A stretch of DNA of 64,000 bases from Rhodospirillales bacterium (GTDB taxonomy: Bacteria > Pseudomonadota > Gammaproteobacteria > Nevskiales > Nevskiaceae): NCBI GenBank assembly GCA_903970615.1, contig CAJCJH010000085.1, forward strand, positions 53,621-117,620, given 5' to 3'. The notes under the pieces are model-generated. The model saw only the letters and a program-made list of their open reading frames with translations. It was not told the DNA's origin and ran no database searches. Made by a program: the position numbers and the translations under genes. Shown here in pieces: positions 29,261 to 37,366 of this stretch (its first letter is position 1; each line of letters begins with the position of its first letter).

Positions 29261-30184
29261 CTAGTGAACGTAAACCGGGCCTTTCACTGTTATGCCCAGT
29301 GTTTTGCCTTCAATGCTGGGAACATTGGCGCCGACCGTCACGGTATATCGGCCGGGTGCTGCCACATGCAGGATCATCATGCGTGGATTGGGTGCCAAGG
29401 TCCACGAGCCGGGTTCGGTTTTGCCGTCGGCGCTCGTAACCTTGATATGACTGCCGGCGATGGCCGCGCTTCCGATCGGCATGCTGAACAGCAAGGCGAT
29501 CGCGCGCGTCGATGCCGCTTCGCCGGCGAACGACAAACCGAATCCATTGGCGGCACCGCTGGCCGGCGCCCACCAGGCGATATTGCCGGAAGGCGACGAT
29601 TCATCATGTTTGGCTGATGACGAAGCCGAATGCAGCGGCTTGGCCTGCGCAACTTTAGGTTCTGCTTTGGCTTTTTCGGCGGGCGCATTTTCGCCGGCCT
29701 GCGTTGTTGCTGCCGAGGGCGATGGCTCTGCAACGGCCGCGGGCTTCGCGGCTTGATTGTCTACCGCGTTCGCCACTTCCGTCTGCGCAATGTGGTGAAC
29801 ATCGGCGTCGCTGATGCCGGTGCCTGCCGGAGCCTCTGCAGATGCTGGATTGTTTGCGGCCTGCTGTTGCAGCAATTGCTGCGCAACCTGTGTCGCCACC
29901 TTGCGGCCGACTTCCTCGGCAATCTTGCGCGCCTCGGCTTCGGTCAGCCGCTTATCGCCGTTATCACCGGTTGAGTTGGTCTCGGCCGTATCCGATTGAG
30001 CGGCCGCAGGCGCAGATTCCGCCGTGGCCGATGCCGCCGAAGTGCTGGAGCTGAAGACTTCATCGGGGCTCGGCCCGCCATCCAGTTTGGGTTCGATCTT
30101 GCGATGCGGGAAGATCAGGCTAAGGCCGAAATAGACGATAACGGCAGTGGCGACAACGGCGATGCTGATGCGGGAAAATTTCAT
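29261..30184 (-). CDS. Membrane-anchored protein with a possible alpha-2-macroglobulin-like domain
   Basis: 307-residue protein. One N-terminal hydrophobic segment (residues 6-26, ISIAVVATAVIVYFGLSLIF) precedes a long Ala/Gln/Ser-rich region with an amphipathic stretch (AEARKIAEEVGRKVATQVA). From about residue 205 a compact beta-rich part reads ALLFSMPIGSAAIAGSHIKV, then GSWTLAPNPRMMILHV and YTVTVGANV. This resembles the first MG domain of bacterial alpha-2-macroglobulins. Envelope localisation is likely; function is unknown. The domain match is by eye. Confidence 0.6.
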   Translation of the reverse strand: MKFSRISIAVVATAVIVYFGLSLIFPHRKIEPKLDGGPSPDEVFSSSTSAASATAESAPAAAQSDTAETNSTGDNGDKRLTEAEARKIAEEVGRKVATQVAQQLLQQQAANNPASAEAPAGTGISDADVHHIAQTEVANAVDNQAAKPAAVAEPSPSAATTQAGENAPAEKAKAEPKVAQAKPLHSASSSAKHDESSPSGNIAWWAPASGAANGFGLSFAGEAASTRAIALLFSMPIGSAAIAGSHIKVTSADGKTEPGSWTLAPNPRMMILHVAAPGRYTVTVGANVPSIEGKTLGITVKGPVYVH

Positions 30185-30280
30185 GAAGCACGTTCAAGTC
30201 TGGAGTGCGTGGGCGGATTTAACAAGTGATGTTGACTGCCACTCAGTCTATGCAAAACCACGCGCGTCGTCAGCGACTTT

Positions 30281-30580
30281 TCAGCGAGTTCCTGCCGCTG
30301 CCTGTGATGTGGCTCGCGCAGCTTCGTTGTGGGCGACATCCATATCGCCACTGCGATCCGCAATCATTGACCTGGTAGTTTGTGCGGCGCTGTGCGCGGC
30401 AATCCTGGCGATCATGCGCGCCATTTTCTGGCGCTCGCTCAAGCCGGTCTGGTCGACCGCATTTGCTGCCGCTAAAGCCGCGCTGTGATGTTGCGACGAC
30501 CGACTCCAGAGATGAATAGCGGCGTTGCTGCCTGAAGCGGCCACGACCAAAATTCCTCCGAATACCCAAAGGTTCTTCAT
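30281..30580 (-). CDS. Small secreted/periplasmic protein, unknown
   Basis: 99-residue protein with a signal-peptide-like N-terminus (MKNLWVFGGILVVAASGSNA) followed by an Ala/Gln/His-rich, probably helical body. No family was recognised. It lies just upstream of, and on the same strand as, the alpha-2-macroglobulin-like gene, so the two may be expressed together. The absence of Cys and the low complexity leave room for a spurious frame, but the plausible signal peptide supports it. Confidence 0.45.
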   Translation of the reverse strand: MKNLWVFGGILVVAASGSNAAIHLWSRSSQHHSAALAAANAVDQTGLSERQKMARMIARIAAHSAAQTTRSMIADRSGDMDVAHNEAARATSQAAAGTR

Positions 30581-30884
30581 TTTTCGACTCCCGAGCGCAT
30601 AGCGTTCTCAACGGTCATCGTTACACTCGCGTGACACGTTGATTGAACTATGCTCAAGCGCGCTGTCGCCGTCAATCAGCCGGATCGCCAAAAACATCGA
30701 CCCAAACAGCACGGATCGCACAATCGCCAAGCGCTGATCGGGCACTCAGGTTGGGCGCAGCGGTCAATGCAGGCGACGCCGGGCTGCCCGTACTGTCACC
30801 GCCCAGGCTTGGCTGCGATAATGCCGCAGATCATTCGCCTCGAATAATTTCTCCCCAATTCCCCTTGTCGAACCCGGAGTTGCA
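30581..30884. other. Intergenic stretch, no gene seen
   Basis: This 304-bp gap separates the small secreted protein from the FabG4-like gene. Short open frames on both strands have no recognisable content. The divergent promoters must lie here; no clear operator was seen. Confidence 0.45.
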
Positions 30885-32315
30885 ATGACCGATCGTTATC
30901 TCGAATTCACTCACTCGACCTTGGGCCGCGCCCTGGCCGATACCTTCGGCCTGCCGAAGCCGCCGATTCTGCAACGCGCCCAAACGGCCTATCTGGCGCA
31001 GCCCCTGAGCGAGCAGAACGTGCTGTTCGGCACCACTCAGGGCGGCGAATTGCCACAGTCGGTGCTGGCTGCGCTCGCCGCTGCGGGCGCGACCATTCGA
31101 GTGGTTGCAGATCATCCCGCGCTGGCCGAGATCAAAAGCGCCGCCGCGGCGGTGAATGCGTCACTGAAAACGGAAGCCGGGCTTGAAGACAAGGCCGCTG
31201 CGGCGTCTATATTCGTGTTCGATGGCTCGGGCTTGTCGTCGGTCGAAGACTTGCGTCAGCTATACGATTTCCTGCAGCCGCGCGTTGCCCGCATTCCGGC
31301 GAATGGCCGTGTGTTATTGCTCGCGCGCGCGCCGGCCGATGCGGCGACACCCGCCGCCGCCGCCGCGAACGCTGCCCTGCGCGGCTTCATGCGCTCGCTC
31401 GGCAAGGAAATCGGCCGGCGCGGCGCCACTGCCAATCTGCTTGAAGTCGGGCGCGGTGCGGAGCAAGGTCTGGCCGGCGTGCTACGATTTTTTTTGACAC
31501 CGCATTCTGCATATGTCGATGGCCAGAACCTGTTGCTCAGCGCGCCGCCGAAAGGTGCCAGCCTGCCGAACAATTTCGTCGGTCCGCTGAGCGGCAAAGT
31601 GGCCGTGGTCACCGGTGCGGCGCGCGGAATTGGCGCAGCGATTGCGGCGACGCTGGCGCGCGAAGGCGCACGCATCGTCGGCATCGATCGGCCGCAGGAA
31701 GAAGCCGCTCTGGGCGCCACACTCGCAGCATTCGATGGCTATGGCTTGCCGCTGGACATCACCGCCGCCGATGCGCCGCAACGGATTGGCGAGGAGCTCG
31801 AAAAACAGTTCGGCGGCGCGGATATCTTCATCCACAACGCTGGCATCACGCGCGACAAAACCTTGAAAAATATGTCGCCGCAGGCCTGGGACCAGGTGCT
31901 CGGCGTGAATCTCGGCGCGATCCTGCGGATCAACGACGCGCTGCTGAAAAAAGGCTTCAACGACGGCGCGCGGCTGGTCTGTATTTCGTCGATCGGCGGT
32001 ATCGGCGGCAATGCCGGCCAGACCAATTATGGCGCGACCAAGGCCGGCATCATCGGCTACGTGGAAGCGATGGCGCCGCTGCTGGCGAAGCGTGGCGGAG
32101 CGATCAACGCGGTGGCGCCGGGCTTCATCGAAACCCACATGACAGCGGAAATGCCGGTAGGTCCGCGTGAGGTCGGGCGACGTTTGAGTTCCCTCAGCCA
32201 AGGCGGTTTGCCGATCGATATCGCCGAAGCGGTGACGTTCCTCGCCAGCCCGCTGGCGGTTGCGGTGAACGGCCGCACCTTGCGGGTCTGCGGCCAGAAT
32301 TTCATGGGCGCGTAG
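30885..32315 (+). CDS. High-molecular-weight 3-oxoacyl-ACP/CoA reductase (FabG4-like)
   Basis: 476-residue two-domain SDR. The first about 215 residues are a degenerate flavodoxin-like Rossmann part (VLFGTTQGGELPQSVL). The second, from about 235, is a complete catalytic SDR with TGAARGIGAAIA, HNAGITRDKTLKNM, and the catalytic YGATK. This architecture matches HMW-FabG proteins, which prefer NADH and longer 3-oxoacyl chains. It is monocistronic and far from fabF/fabD genes, pointing to a specialised fatty-acid or polyhydroxyalkanoate role rather than the main FAS cycle. Confidence 0.9.
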   Translation: MTDRYLEFTHSTLGRALADTFGLPKPPILQRAQTAYLAQPLSEQNVLFGTTQGGELPQSVLAALAAAGATIRVVADHPALAEIKSAAAAVNASLKTEAGLEDKAAAASIFVFDGSGLSSVEDLRQLYDFLQPRVARIPANGRVLLLARAPADAATPAAAAANAALRGFMRSLGKEIGRRGATANLLEVGRGAEQGLAGVLRFFLTPHSAYVDGQNLLLSAPPKGASLPNNFVGPLSGKVAVVTGAARGIGAAIAATLAREGARIVGIDRPQEEAALGATLAAFDGYGLPLDITAADAPQRIGEELEKQFGGADIFIHNAGITRDKTLKNMSPQAWDQVLGVNLGAILRINDALLKKGFNDGARLVCISSIGGIGGNAGQTNYGATKAGIIGYVEAMAPLLAKRGGAINAVAPGFIETHMTAEMPVGPREVGRRLSSLSQGGLPIDIAEAVTFLASPLAVAVNGRTLRVCGQNFMGA

Positions 32316-32433
32316 AACCTGGAACCTGTCAGAACGAGAACTGGAATCGGCGGAATCGCATTAAGGTTTCGCTGCTTTCATGCTCAGCCGGAATCTGTCC
32401 ACTAGACTTCCAACGTACTGCCTTGCATGCGAG

Positions 32434-32464
32434 GCGGCTTGCGTACGGGACTCGTGCAAGCCGC
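32434..32464. repeat. Stem-loop upstream of ribA
   Basis: GCGGCTTGC (32434-32442) and GCAAGCCGC (32456-32464) form a 9-bp stem with a 13-nt loop, about 60 bp before the ribA start. It does not show the conserved boxes of an FMN riboswitch. It could be a leader structure or a terminator-like stem for the gene upstream, but no T-run follows. Confidence 0.4.
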
Positions 32465-32524
32465 TGCTCGCCCAACATTATCCAGCCGTGATTCTTCCGC
32501 TATATTCACTCAAGACGCTGATTC

Positions 32525-33211
32525 GTGAGCACGATCGAAATCGATAAACTTGTGGATGCTTCCCTGAAACCGCTGACGCATATTGCAACGTCGATATTGC
32601 CGACGCCGTTTGCCGAGTTCGTCATCCATGCTTACAAGAGCGGCGATGGCAAGGAGCATCTGGTGATGGCGCTTGGCGATCTCAGCTTAGGCTCGCGCAA
32701 GGGGTTACAACCGATTGATGGCGATGCCGCACCGCTGGTGCGTATCCACTCCGAATGCCTCACCGGAGACGCGCTGTTTTCGCTGCGCTGCGACTGCGGT
32801 TTTCAGCTGCGCGGCGCACTCGAAGCAATCGCCCGCGAAGGCCGTGGCGCCTTGTTGTATCTGCGCCAGGAAGGTCGCGGCATCGGGCTCGGCAACAAGA
32901 TCCGCGCCTATGCCTTGCAGGACCGTGGCAGCGATACGGTCGAGGCGAATCACCAGCTGGGCTTTGCCGCGGATTCGCGCGAATACGGCCTTGCGGTACA
33001 GCTATTGCGCGAACTTGGACTGTGTCGAATCCGCCTGATGACCAACAATCCGGCCAAGCTCGACGCGCTGGTGAAGGATGGCGTCGAAGTGGTGGAGCGC
33101 GTAGCCGTCGAATACGGGCGCAATCGGCACAACGCCGATTATCTCGATACCAAAGCGGCGAAAATGGGTCACTTGCTGAAGTCGATCGACAGTCCGCTCG
33201 GCGACCAATAA
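32525..33211 (+). CDS. ribA: GTP cyclohydrolase II
   Basis: 228-residue RibA, which opens GTP in the first step of riboflavin synthesis. The zinc-binding cysteines are in [20 protein letters not shown], the active-site region is [15 protein letters not shown], and the C-terminal [10 protein letters not shown] is typical. The start is GTG at 32525; no ATG fits. It stands alone rather than in a rib operon. The N-terminus is somewhat longer than in E. coli. Confidence 0.95.
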   Translation: MSTIEIDKLVDASLKPLTHIATSILPTPFAEFVIHAYKSGDGKEHLVMALGDLSLGSRKGLQPIDGDAAPLVRIHSECLTGDALFSLRCDCGFQLRGALEAIAREGRGALLYLRQEGRGIGLGNKIRAYALQDRGSDTVEANHQLGFAADSREYGLAVQLLRELGLCRIRLMTNNPAKLDALVKDGVEVVERVAVEYGRNRHNADYLDTKAAKMGHLLKSIDSPLGDQ

Positions 33212-33407
33212 TAATGTGCTGCAACGCACAGACAGGCTTATTTTTGGCACGTCATTTGCAAAACCTAAGCCAGTTATCAAGGCTCAGGATGAAGTGCTCT
33301 GTCGGGTCGTCATCAAGTCCATGTAACTGATGTCACGGACAGATCAATAGCTTTATCTCAAGTTAATGAGTTCAACGGTTTGTCAGATTCTTGAAAAGGA
33401 GATTCTC

Positions 33408-33926
33408 ATGAAGAAGCTTGCACTGGGTATCGCACTCGCCGCGTCAGCACTGGCCTCGCAGCCTTCGATTGCAGCCACGCCATCGTTGTCGCTTTCCGCA
33501 CTCCCGCTCGGTTCGTTAAGTAGCCTCACTTCGCTTACAAGTCTTGGATCACTTGGGTCACTAGGGTCCAGCGCCGGGCTATTGAATGGATTGGGTACAT
33601 CACTGGTTCCAACCTTAAGCTCCACCCTCGGAACCACGGTAACCTCGCTAGGTCCGGTTGTCGGCATTATTGGCCCTGTGCTGACTACCAGCGGATTGAT
33701 AACCACGCTTTCCGGCGCGATTCCAACCGTCAGCTCCATCACGGGGCCAACATTAATTACGCTCGGTCCGGTTGTCAGCATTTTGGGCCCGGTATTGAGC
33801 ACCAGCGGTTTGATAAGCACGCTTTCAGGCATAGTTCCAACGGTGTCGTCGGTAACCGGTACGGTTATACCGACTCTCGGTTCGGCATTGGGCGCGCTCA
33901 CCCCGATCACTGGAGTAATTCTCTGA
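33408..33926 (+). CDS. Secreted Leu/Gly/Ser/Thr-rich repeat protein, no recognised family
   Basis: 172-residue protein with a clear signal peptide (MKKLALGIALAASALASQPS, cleavage near IAA-TPS) and a strong AAAAGGAG ribosome site. The mature chain has no Cys, Trp, Tyr or Phe and almost no charged residues. A stretch of GSL(G/S)SL triplets (35-55) is followed by two 33-residue repeats at 81-113 and 119-151 (LGPVVGIIGPVLTTSGLI... and LGPVVSILGPVLSTSGLI...), 38 residues apart. The bland, beta-prone composition suggests a surface, fibre or matrix material. Function is unknown. It is flanked by gaps on both sides, so it is probably its own transcription unit. Confidence 0.8.
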   Translation: MKKLALGIALAASALASQPSIAATPSLSLSALPLGSLSSLTSLTSLGSLGSLGSSAGLLNGLGTSLVPTLSSTLGTTVTSLGPVVGIIGPVLTTSGLITTLSGAIPTVSSITGPTLITLGPVVSILGPVLSTSGLISTLSGIVPTVSSVTGTVIPTLGSALGALTPITGVIL

Positions 33927-33985
33927 GGAGGTGTTGCTGAACCGCGCACCAGCTTGAGTATGACTTAACAAGTAGCAATTCACCG

Positions 33986-34020
33986 GGGTCTTCGGCGGCG
34001 ACTTTCTCTGCCGAAGACCC
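33986..34020 (+). terminator. Terminator-like stem after the repeat protein
   Basis: GGGTCTTCGGC (33986-33996) and GCCGAAGACCC (34010-34020) make a perfect 11-bp stem with a 13-nt loop, 60 bp past the stop. It lacks a T-run (AATAAAAC follows), so it may be a weak or Rho-assisted terminator. Confidence 0.5.
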
Positions 34021-34117
34021 AATAAAACAAGCACTGAGTTAGTTGGAAGTTGAAACTAGCTTCCGTTTAACATCAAGCTTCGATAATGTCGCTGGACATT
34101 ACTGCGAGCTTTGCCCG

Positions 34118-34147
34118 ATGGCTTCTGTCAATCGTGACAGAGGCCAT
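34118..34147. repeat. Imperfect hairpin upstream of pyrD
   Basis: ATGGCTTCTGTCA (34118-34130) and TGACAGAGGCCAT (34135-34147) pair over 13 positions with one G-T wobble and a 4-nt loop, ATCG. It lies about 115 bp upstream of pyrD in a 336-bp non-coding gap. It could be a leader structure for pyrD or a REP-like element. Confidence 0.5.
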
Positions 34148-34262
34148 GCACCCTAATCCAACGTCTGTGCATGCCTTAAGCTGAACGCTCGACGCCTGCA
34201 AGCCTTGACCATTTGCCCTGGCGTGCCAGAATCAAGACTTCCTCCGAATCTGGCAACTCGAC

Positions 34263-35282
34263 ATGAGCGCCTATAGCCTTGCCCGCTCGGCTCTGTTCCT
34301 GATGGATGCCGAGCGCTCGCATGAGCTCACTCTTGCAATGCTGTCGCGGTATCCGCAAACCGGTGGCCTGCTTGCCGGCGCCATCGTCGACGATCCGGTG
34401 CGCTTGATGGGCCTCGACTTCCGCAACCGCATCGGTCTTGCCGCGGGTCTCGACAAGAATGGCGAATGCATCGAAGCCTTCGATCGCATGGGCTTCGGCT
34501 TCGTCGAGGTCGGCACTGTTACGCCGCGCCCGCAGCCGGGCAATCCGCGTCCGCGAATGTTTCGCCTGCGGTCGGATCAGGCGCTGATCAATCGTCTCGG
34601 CTTCAACAATCAGGGCGTGGATGCGCTCGTCACCCGCGCCAGCCGTGCGCGCCGCCGCTGTGTGCTGGGCATCAATATTGGCAAGAATGCGGATACGCCG
34701 CTGGAACTCGCCGAGTACGACTATCTCGCCTGTCTGCACAAGGTTTACCCGGTCGCGGATTACATCGTCGTCAACATTTCTTCGCCGAACACCGCCGGCT
34801 TGCGTCAACTGCAGGAGGCCGAGCGCTTCGATCAACTACTGGTGAAGCTCGGCGAAGCCCGCGAAACCCTGGCCCAGCGGCATGGCAAGCGACGGCCCTT
34901 GCTGGTGAAGATCGCGCCGGACATGGAAGACCAACAGTTGCTCGAAATCGCCAACGCTGTGCGACGCCACGGTATCGATGGCCTGATCGCCACCAACACC
35001 ACTATCGCGCGGCCCGGCCTCGAAGCGCTGACGGTCGCCGCCGAAAAGGGTGGCTTGTCCGGCGCACCGCTGAAGCCGCGCGCGAACCAGGTCATCGCAA
35101 GCTTGCGCACCAGCGTCGGTGCGGATTTCCCACTGATCGGCGTCGGCGGCATCCTCTCCGGCGAAGACGCGCTCGCGCGCCGCCAGGCCGGTGCAGACCT
35201 GTTGCAGATTTACACCGGCCTGATCTATCGCGGCCCCGGCCTCGTCGCCGAATGCGCGCAGGCACTTGCCGCGCATCGCTGA
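34263..35282 (+). CDS. pyrD: Dihydroorotate dehydrogenase (quinone), class 2
   Basis: 339-residue membrane-associated flavoenzyme of pyrimidine synthesis. The N-terminal amphipathic helix (YSLARSALFLMDAERSHELT) marks the class 2, quinone-using type. FMN and substrate residues lie in GLDKNGECIEAF, GINIGKNADTP, NISSPNTAGLRQLQ (catalytic Ser) and TNTTIARPGL, with the FMN phosphate loop near IGVGGILSGEDA. Downstream are a DUF1289 gene and a thioesterase, closely spaced. Confidence 0.96.
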   Translation: MSAYSLARSALFLMDAERSHELTLAMLSRYPQTGGLLAGAIVDDPVRLMGLDFRNRIGLAAGLDKNGECIEAFDRMGFGFVEVGTVTPRPQPGNPRPRMFRLRSDQALINRLGFNNQGVDALVTRASRARRRCVLGINIGKNADTPLELAEYDYLACLHKVYPVADYIVVNISSPNTAGLRQLQEAERFDQLLVKLGEARETLAQRHGKRRPLLVKIAPDMEDQQLLEIANAVRRHGIDGLIATNTTIARPGLEALTVAAEKGGLSGAPLKPRANQVIASLRTSVGADFPLIGVGGILSGEDALARRQAGADLLQIYTGLIYRGPGLVAECAQALAAHR

Positions 35283-35303
35283 ATCTGCGAAAAGCTTCGC
35301 CTC

Positions 35304-35525
35304 ATGTCGATTACAAACCTGCAGAATTCGCCGATGGAAGTGGAATCGCCCTGCAATAAGATCTGCACCTTGAATGCGGCCGCCATCTGCATCGGCTGCG
35401 GCCGCAGCCGCGAAGAAATCAAGCAATGGTCGCAAGCCTCGCGATTCCAGCGGCTGCGTATCATCGACGCCGCCGCCGCACGCCGTCAGCAACTCGCTGC
35501 TGCCGATCAGAAACCGGCCGAGTGA
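35304..35525 (+). CDS. DUF1289 protein
   Basis: 73-residue protein with the DUF1289 cysteine pattern: SPCNKIC, then CIGCGRSREEIKQW. Four Cys probably bind a metal. The family is common in Proteobacteria, often next to pyrD-, purU- or thioesterase-type genes, with unknown role. An internal ATG at 35334 (MEVESPCNKIC) is an alternative start. Its TGA overlaps the GTG start of the thioesterase (35522-35525). Confidence 0.88.
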   Translation: MSITNLQNSPMEVESPCNKICTLNAAAICIGCGRSREEIKQWSQASRFQRLRIIDAAAARRQQLAAADQKPAE

Positions 35526-35959
35526 ACATCCCCGCACGCGAGGAATTCAGTCAGTTCATCCGCCTCGCCGTACGCTGGGGCGATTGCGACGCGCTCGGGC
35601 ATGTCAACAACGCCAAATTCTTCACCTATTCCGAATCCTCCCGCATGGCCTACTTCGAGGCCCTGACCCTCGAAGACCCTCGATTCTTCAAGGACTACGG
35701 CTTGATCGTCGCCAGCACGTCTTGCGACTTCCTCGCGCAACTGCATTACCCGGCTGAGCTCGACATCGGCATGCGTATCGAAAAGCTCGGCCGCAGCAGC
35801 ATGACCGCCCGCACCGGCATGTTCGTCGAAGGCCAGGCGATCGCGCGCTTGAGCACCGTCATCGTCTGGTTCGATTATCAGCAGCAGAAAGCGCAACTCA
35901 TTCCGGACTACGCCCGGCGATGGGTCCGCGCCCGCGAAGTCGTCGCACCGCTCGAATAA
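35522..35959 (+). CDS. Acyl-CoA thioesterase (4HBT, YbgC/FadM type)
   Basis: 145-residue hotdog thioesterase. The catalytic Asp is in VRWGDCDALGHVNNAKFF, which is the 4-hydroxybenzoyl-CoA thioesterase signature. A conserved SSRMAYFE and the strand MTARTGMFVEGQAIA follow. GTG at 35522 is the start, sharing bases with the preceding TGA; no ATG gives the conserved N-terminus. The substrate chain is unknown. Confidence 0.9.
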   Translation: MNIPAREEFSQFIRLAVRWGDCDALGHVNNAKFFTYSESSRMAYFEALTLEDPRFFKDYGLIVASTSCDFLAQLHYPAELDIGMRIEKLGRSSMTARTGMFVEGQAIARLSTVIVWFDYQQQKAQLIPDYARRWVRAREVVAPLE

Positions 35960-36339
35960 GGCGTCAGCCGCGCAGGGCCTGCGGCCGATCAACTTGCCTC
36001 AGTTTCGGCCGGCTTGCGCCGCCGCCCGCACTTCCGGCCACCCGCCAAACGCCGCGTAACACACAGCGATGTCAGGGATAACCACCCGCGATTATGAGTA
36101 TATTGGCCTCTATGTGCATGCTAACTGCCATCAATGTGTAGGCGCATCGCCGCCGGTGCAGGGCTGTGCGTGCTCCGGGTTGCGAGCCTCCGGCGGAGAT
36201 TGCGCGAGTGGGCACCCTAGCTAAAACATCGAAAGCCGATCCGAAGCGGGGCAATCTCCCGCTCCTGTGTGCTATCCAATGTCCGCATTGGCACGTTAGG
36301 CTTTGTCTATCCCGGGTTTACTGGATTTCGCCGTCTCTC
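35960..36339. other. Intergenic stretch, no gene seen
   Basis: This 380-bp gap lies between the thioesterase and the MmcQ/YjbR gene. Short frames on both strands show no recognisable content, and no clear promoter or terminator was found. It marks the start of the accessory-looking 36-38 kb patch. Confidence 0.45.
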
Positions 36340-36696
36340 GTGAAGATCGATTCTGTCCGCAAGCACGCGATGTCCCTGGAGGCGGTGACTGAAGAGCCGC
36401 ACCATGACTATTCGTCGTTCCGGGTGCGGGGCAAGATCTTCGTGACAGTGCCGCCGGATGAAACCCGCATTCATGTGTTCGTCGGGCAGGAGGACCGCGA
36501 TCAAGCCTCGACGCTTTACCCCGGCTTCGTAGAACCCTTGCTGTGGGGCGGCAAGGTCGTGGGGCTGCGCGTGCTGCTGAAGTCGGCCACCGCCAGCGCC
36601 GTCAAATCCCTCATCATCAAGGCCTACCAAGCCCGTGTTCTGAAGGACGCCGGGCCAAAGAGATCAGGCAAATTGGCCGCGCGCGCCAAGCCATGA
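36340..36696 (+). CDS. MmcQ/YjbR family protein
   Basis: 118-residue protein with the MmcQ/YjbR fold. Start region VKIDSVRKHAMSLEAVTEEP then SSFRVRGKIFVTVPPDETRI is the usual pattern, and LLWGGKVVGLRVLLKSAT follows. The family has a CyaY-like, DNA-binding-like fold of unproven function. The GTG at 36340 is preferred because the first conserved helix begins there; the ATG at 36370 would remove it. A repeat-rich non-coding block follows directly. Confidence 0.82.
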   Translation: MKIDSVRKHAMSLEAVTEEPHHDYSSFRVRGKIFVTVPPDETRIHVFVGQEDRDQASTLYPGFVEPLLWGGKVVGLRVLLKSATASAVKSLIIKAYQARVLKDAGPKRSGKLAARAKP

Positions 36697-36750
36697 ACGC
36701 GGGCGTTTTGCATGGCCTGGATTGCCGTTCGCGCAAGGCAGTAAAAGCAC

Positions 36751-36776
36751 GATGGGCAAAGCGTAGCGCGCCCATG
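36751..36776. repeat. REP-like palindromic element, copy 1
   Basis: GATGGGCAAAGCGTAGCGCGCCCATG contains the inverted arms ATGGGC (36752-36757) and GCCCAT (36770-36775). A related element sits at 43428-43453, sharing GATGGGCAAAGC and the GCCCA arm. Confidence 0.6.
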
Positions 36777-36863
36777 CGGGTATTTTCGGTAGATGCGAGG
36801 CGAAGCTCATCTGTGCGCGCTGAGAGCTTCTGTTCCGCCCCTGCCGGGGCGTTCGCTCGATGC

Positions 36864-36888
36864 TGGCGATGACATCGAGTCATCGCCA
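36864..36888. repeat. Perfect hairpin in the non-coding island
   Basis: TGGCGATGAC (36864-36873) and GTCATCGCCA (36879-36888) pair perfectly over 10 bp around the 5-nt loop ATCGA. No T-run follows. Confidence 0.6.
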
Positions 36889-37120
36889 AAGCACGCATCG
36901 GCTTACCCTGCGCTTCTCGCCCGCGCCGGGCTTTCCGACGCGACATCCGTGTCGCGGCGGAAAGGCTTCGCGGCCTATTCGTCGTCGGCTGCGATGCTCG
37001 GCGCACTCAAGTGGAGTTCAATCAAAAGCGAAAAGCAAAGCGCTTCCGCTTTGACTTCTTCTTTCTGTTGATGTTGGTCCCCTCTGGATTGGCGCCGAGT
37101 ATCGCAGCGCAGACGGGATG

Positions 37121-37142
37121 CGGTTTTCATGGATGAAAACCG
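37121..37142. repeat. Perfect palindrome in the non-coding island
   Basis: CGGTTTTCAT (37121-37130) and ATGAAAACCG (37133-37142) are perfect arms around GG, a 22-bp dyad. A 44-codon frame starts inside it at 37129, but nothing supports translation. Confidence 0.6.
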
Positions 37143-37236
37143 AGTGACGCCGGGACAAGGATCTCCCGTCGGCACGTCCCTGGCTGCGCGAGAAACGCAG
37201 GGACACCCGCGTGGCGGGCGCAATCCCGAGGGTGTG

Positions 37237-37260
37237 CTTTCTTTGCACAAGCAAAGAAAG
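37237..37260. repeat. Hairpin CTTTCTTTGC-acaa-GCAAAGAAAG
   Basis: Ten-bp perfect stem with a 4-nt loop. Sequences of this type, with the surrounding frame reading FLCTSKE..., recur as non-coding repeats in Xanthomonadales-like genomes, from general memory. Dispersed copies in this genome cannot be checked here. Confidence 0.6.
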
Positions 37261-37366
37261 TAAGGTGCCCGGCATGGGCGGAATAAAGCTATCAGTTAAC
37301 GCAGGAGCGTCCGCCTTGCATCCACCCAGACATCGGCGTGGGCATGTTATGTTTCGCCCATTATTG

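Larger units (their letters stand above)
36697..37366. other. Non-coding island rich in stem-loops
   Basis: About 670 bp with no supportable gene. It contains the four inverted repeats listed at 36751, 36864, 37121 and 37237. Frames on both strands look like translated repeats. It separates the MmcQ/YjbR gene from the frameshifted AT-richer gene. Confidence 0.55.

Noticed and set aside
32434..32464. FMN riboswitch upstream of ribA
   Set aside because: A stem is present but the conserved FMN aptamer boxes are not, so only a stem-loop is reported.
36072..36254. 60-residue minus-strand ORF in the gap before the MmcQ gene
   Set aside because: No ribosome site, no recognisable content.
36840..37260. 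CRISPR-like array
   Set aside because: The hairpins differ from each other and are not separated by regular spacers; there are no cas genes.
37129..37263. 44-residue ORF (MDENRVTPGQGS...)
   Set aside because: It begins inside a palindrome and ends at a hairpin; it resembles translated non-coding repeat rather than a gene.
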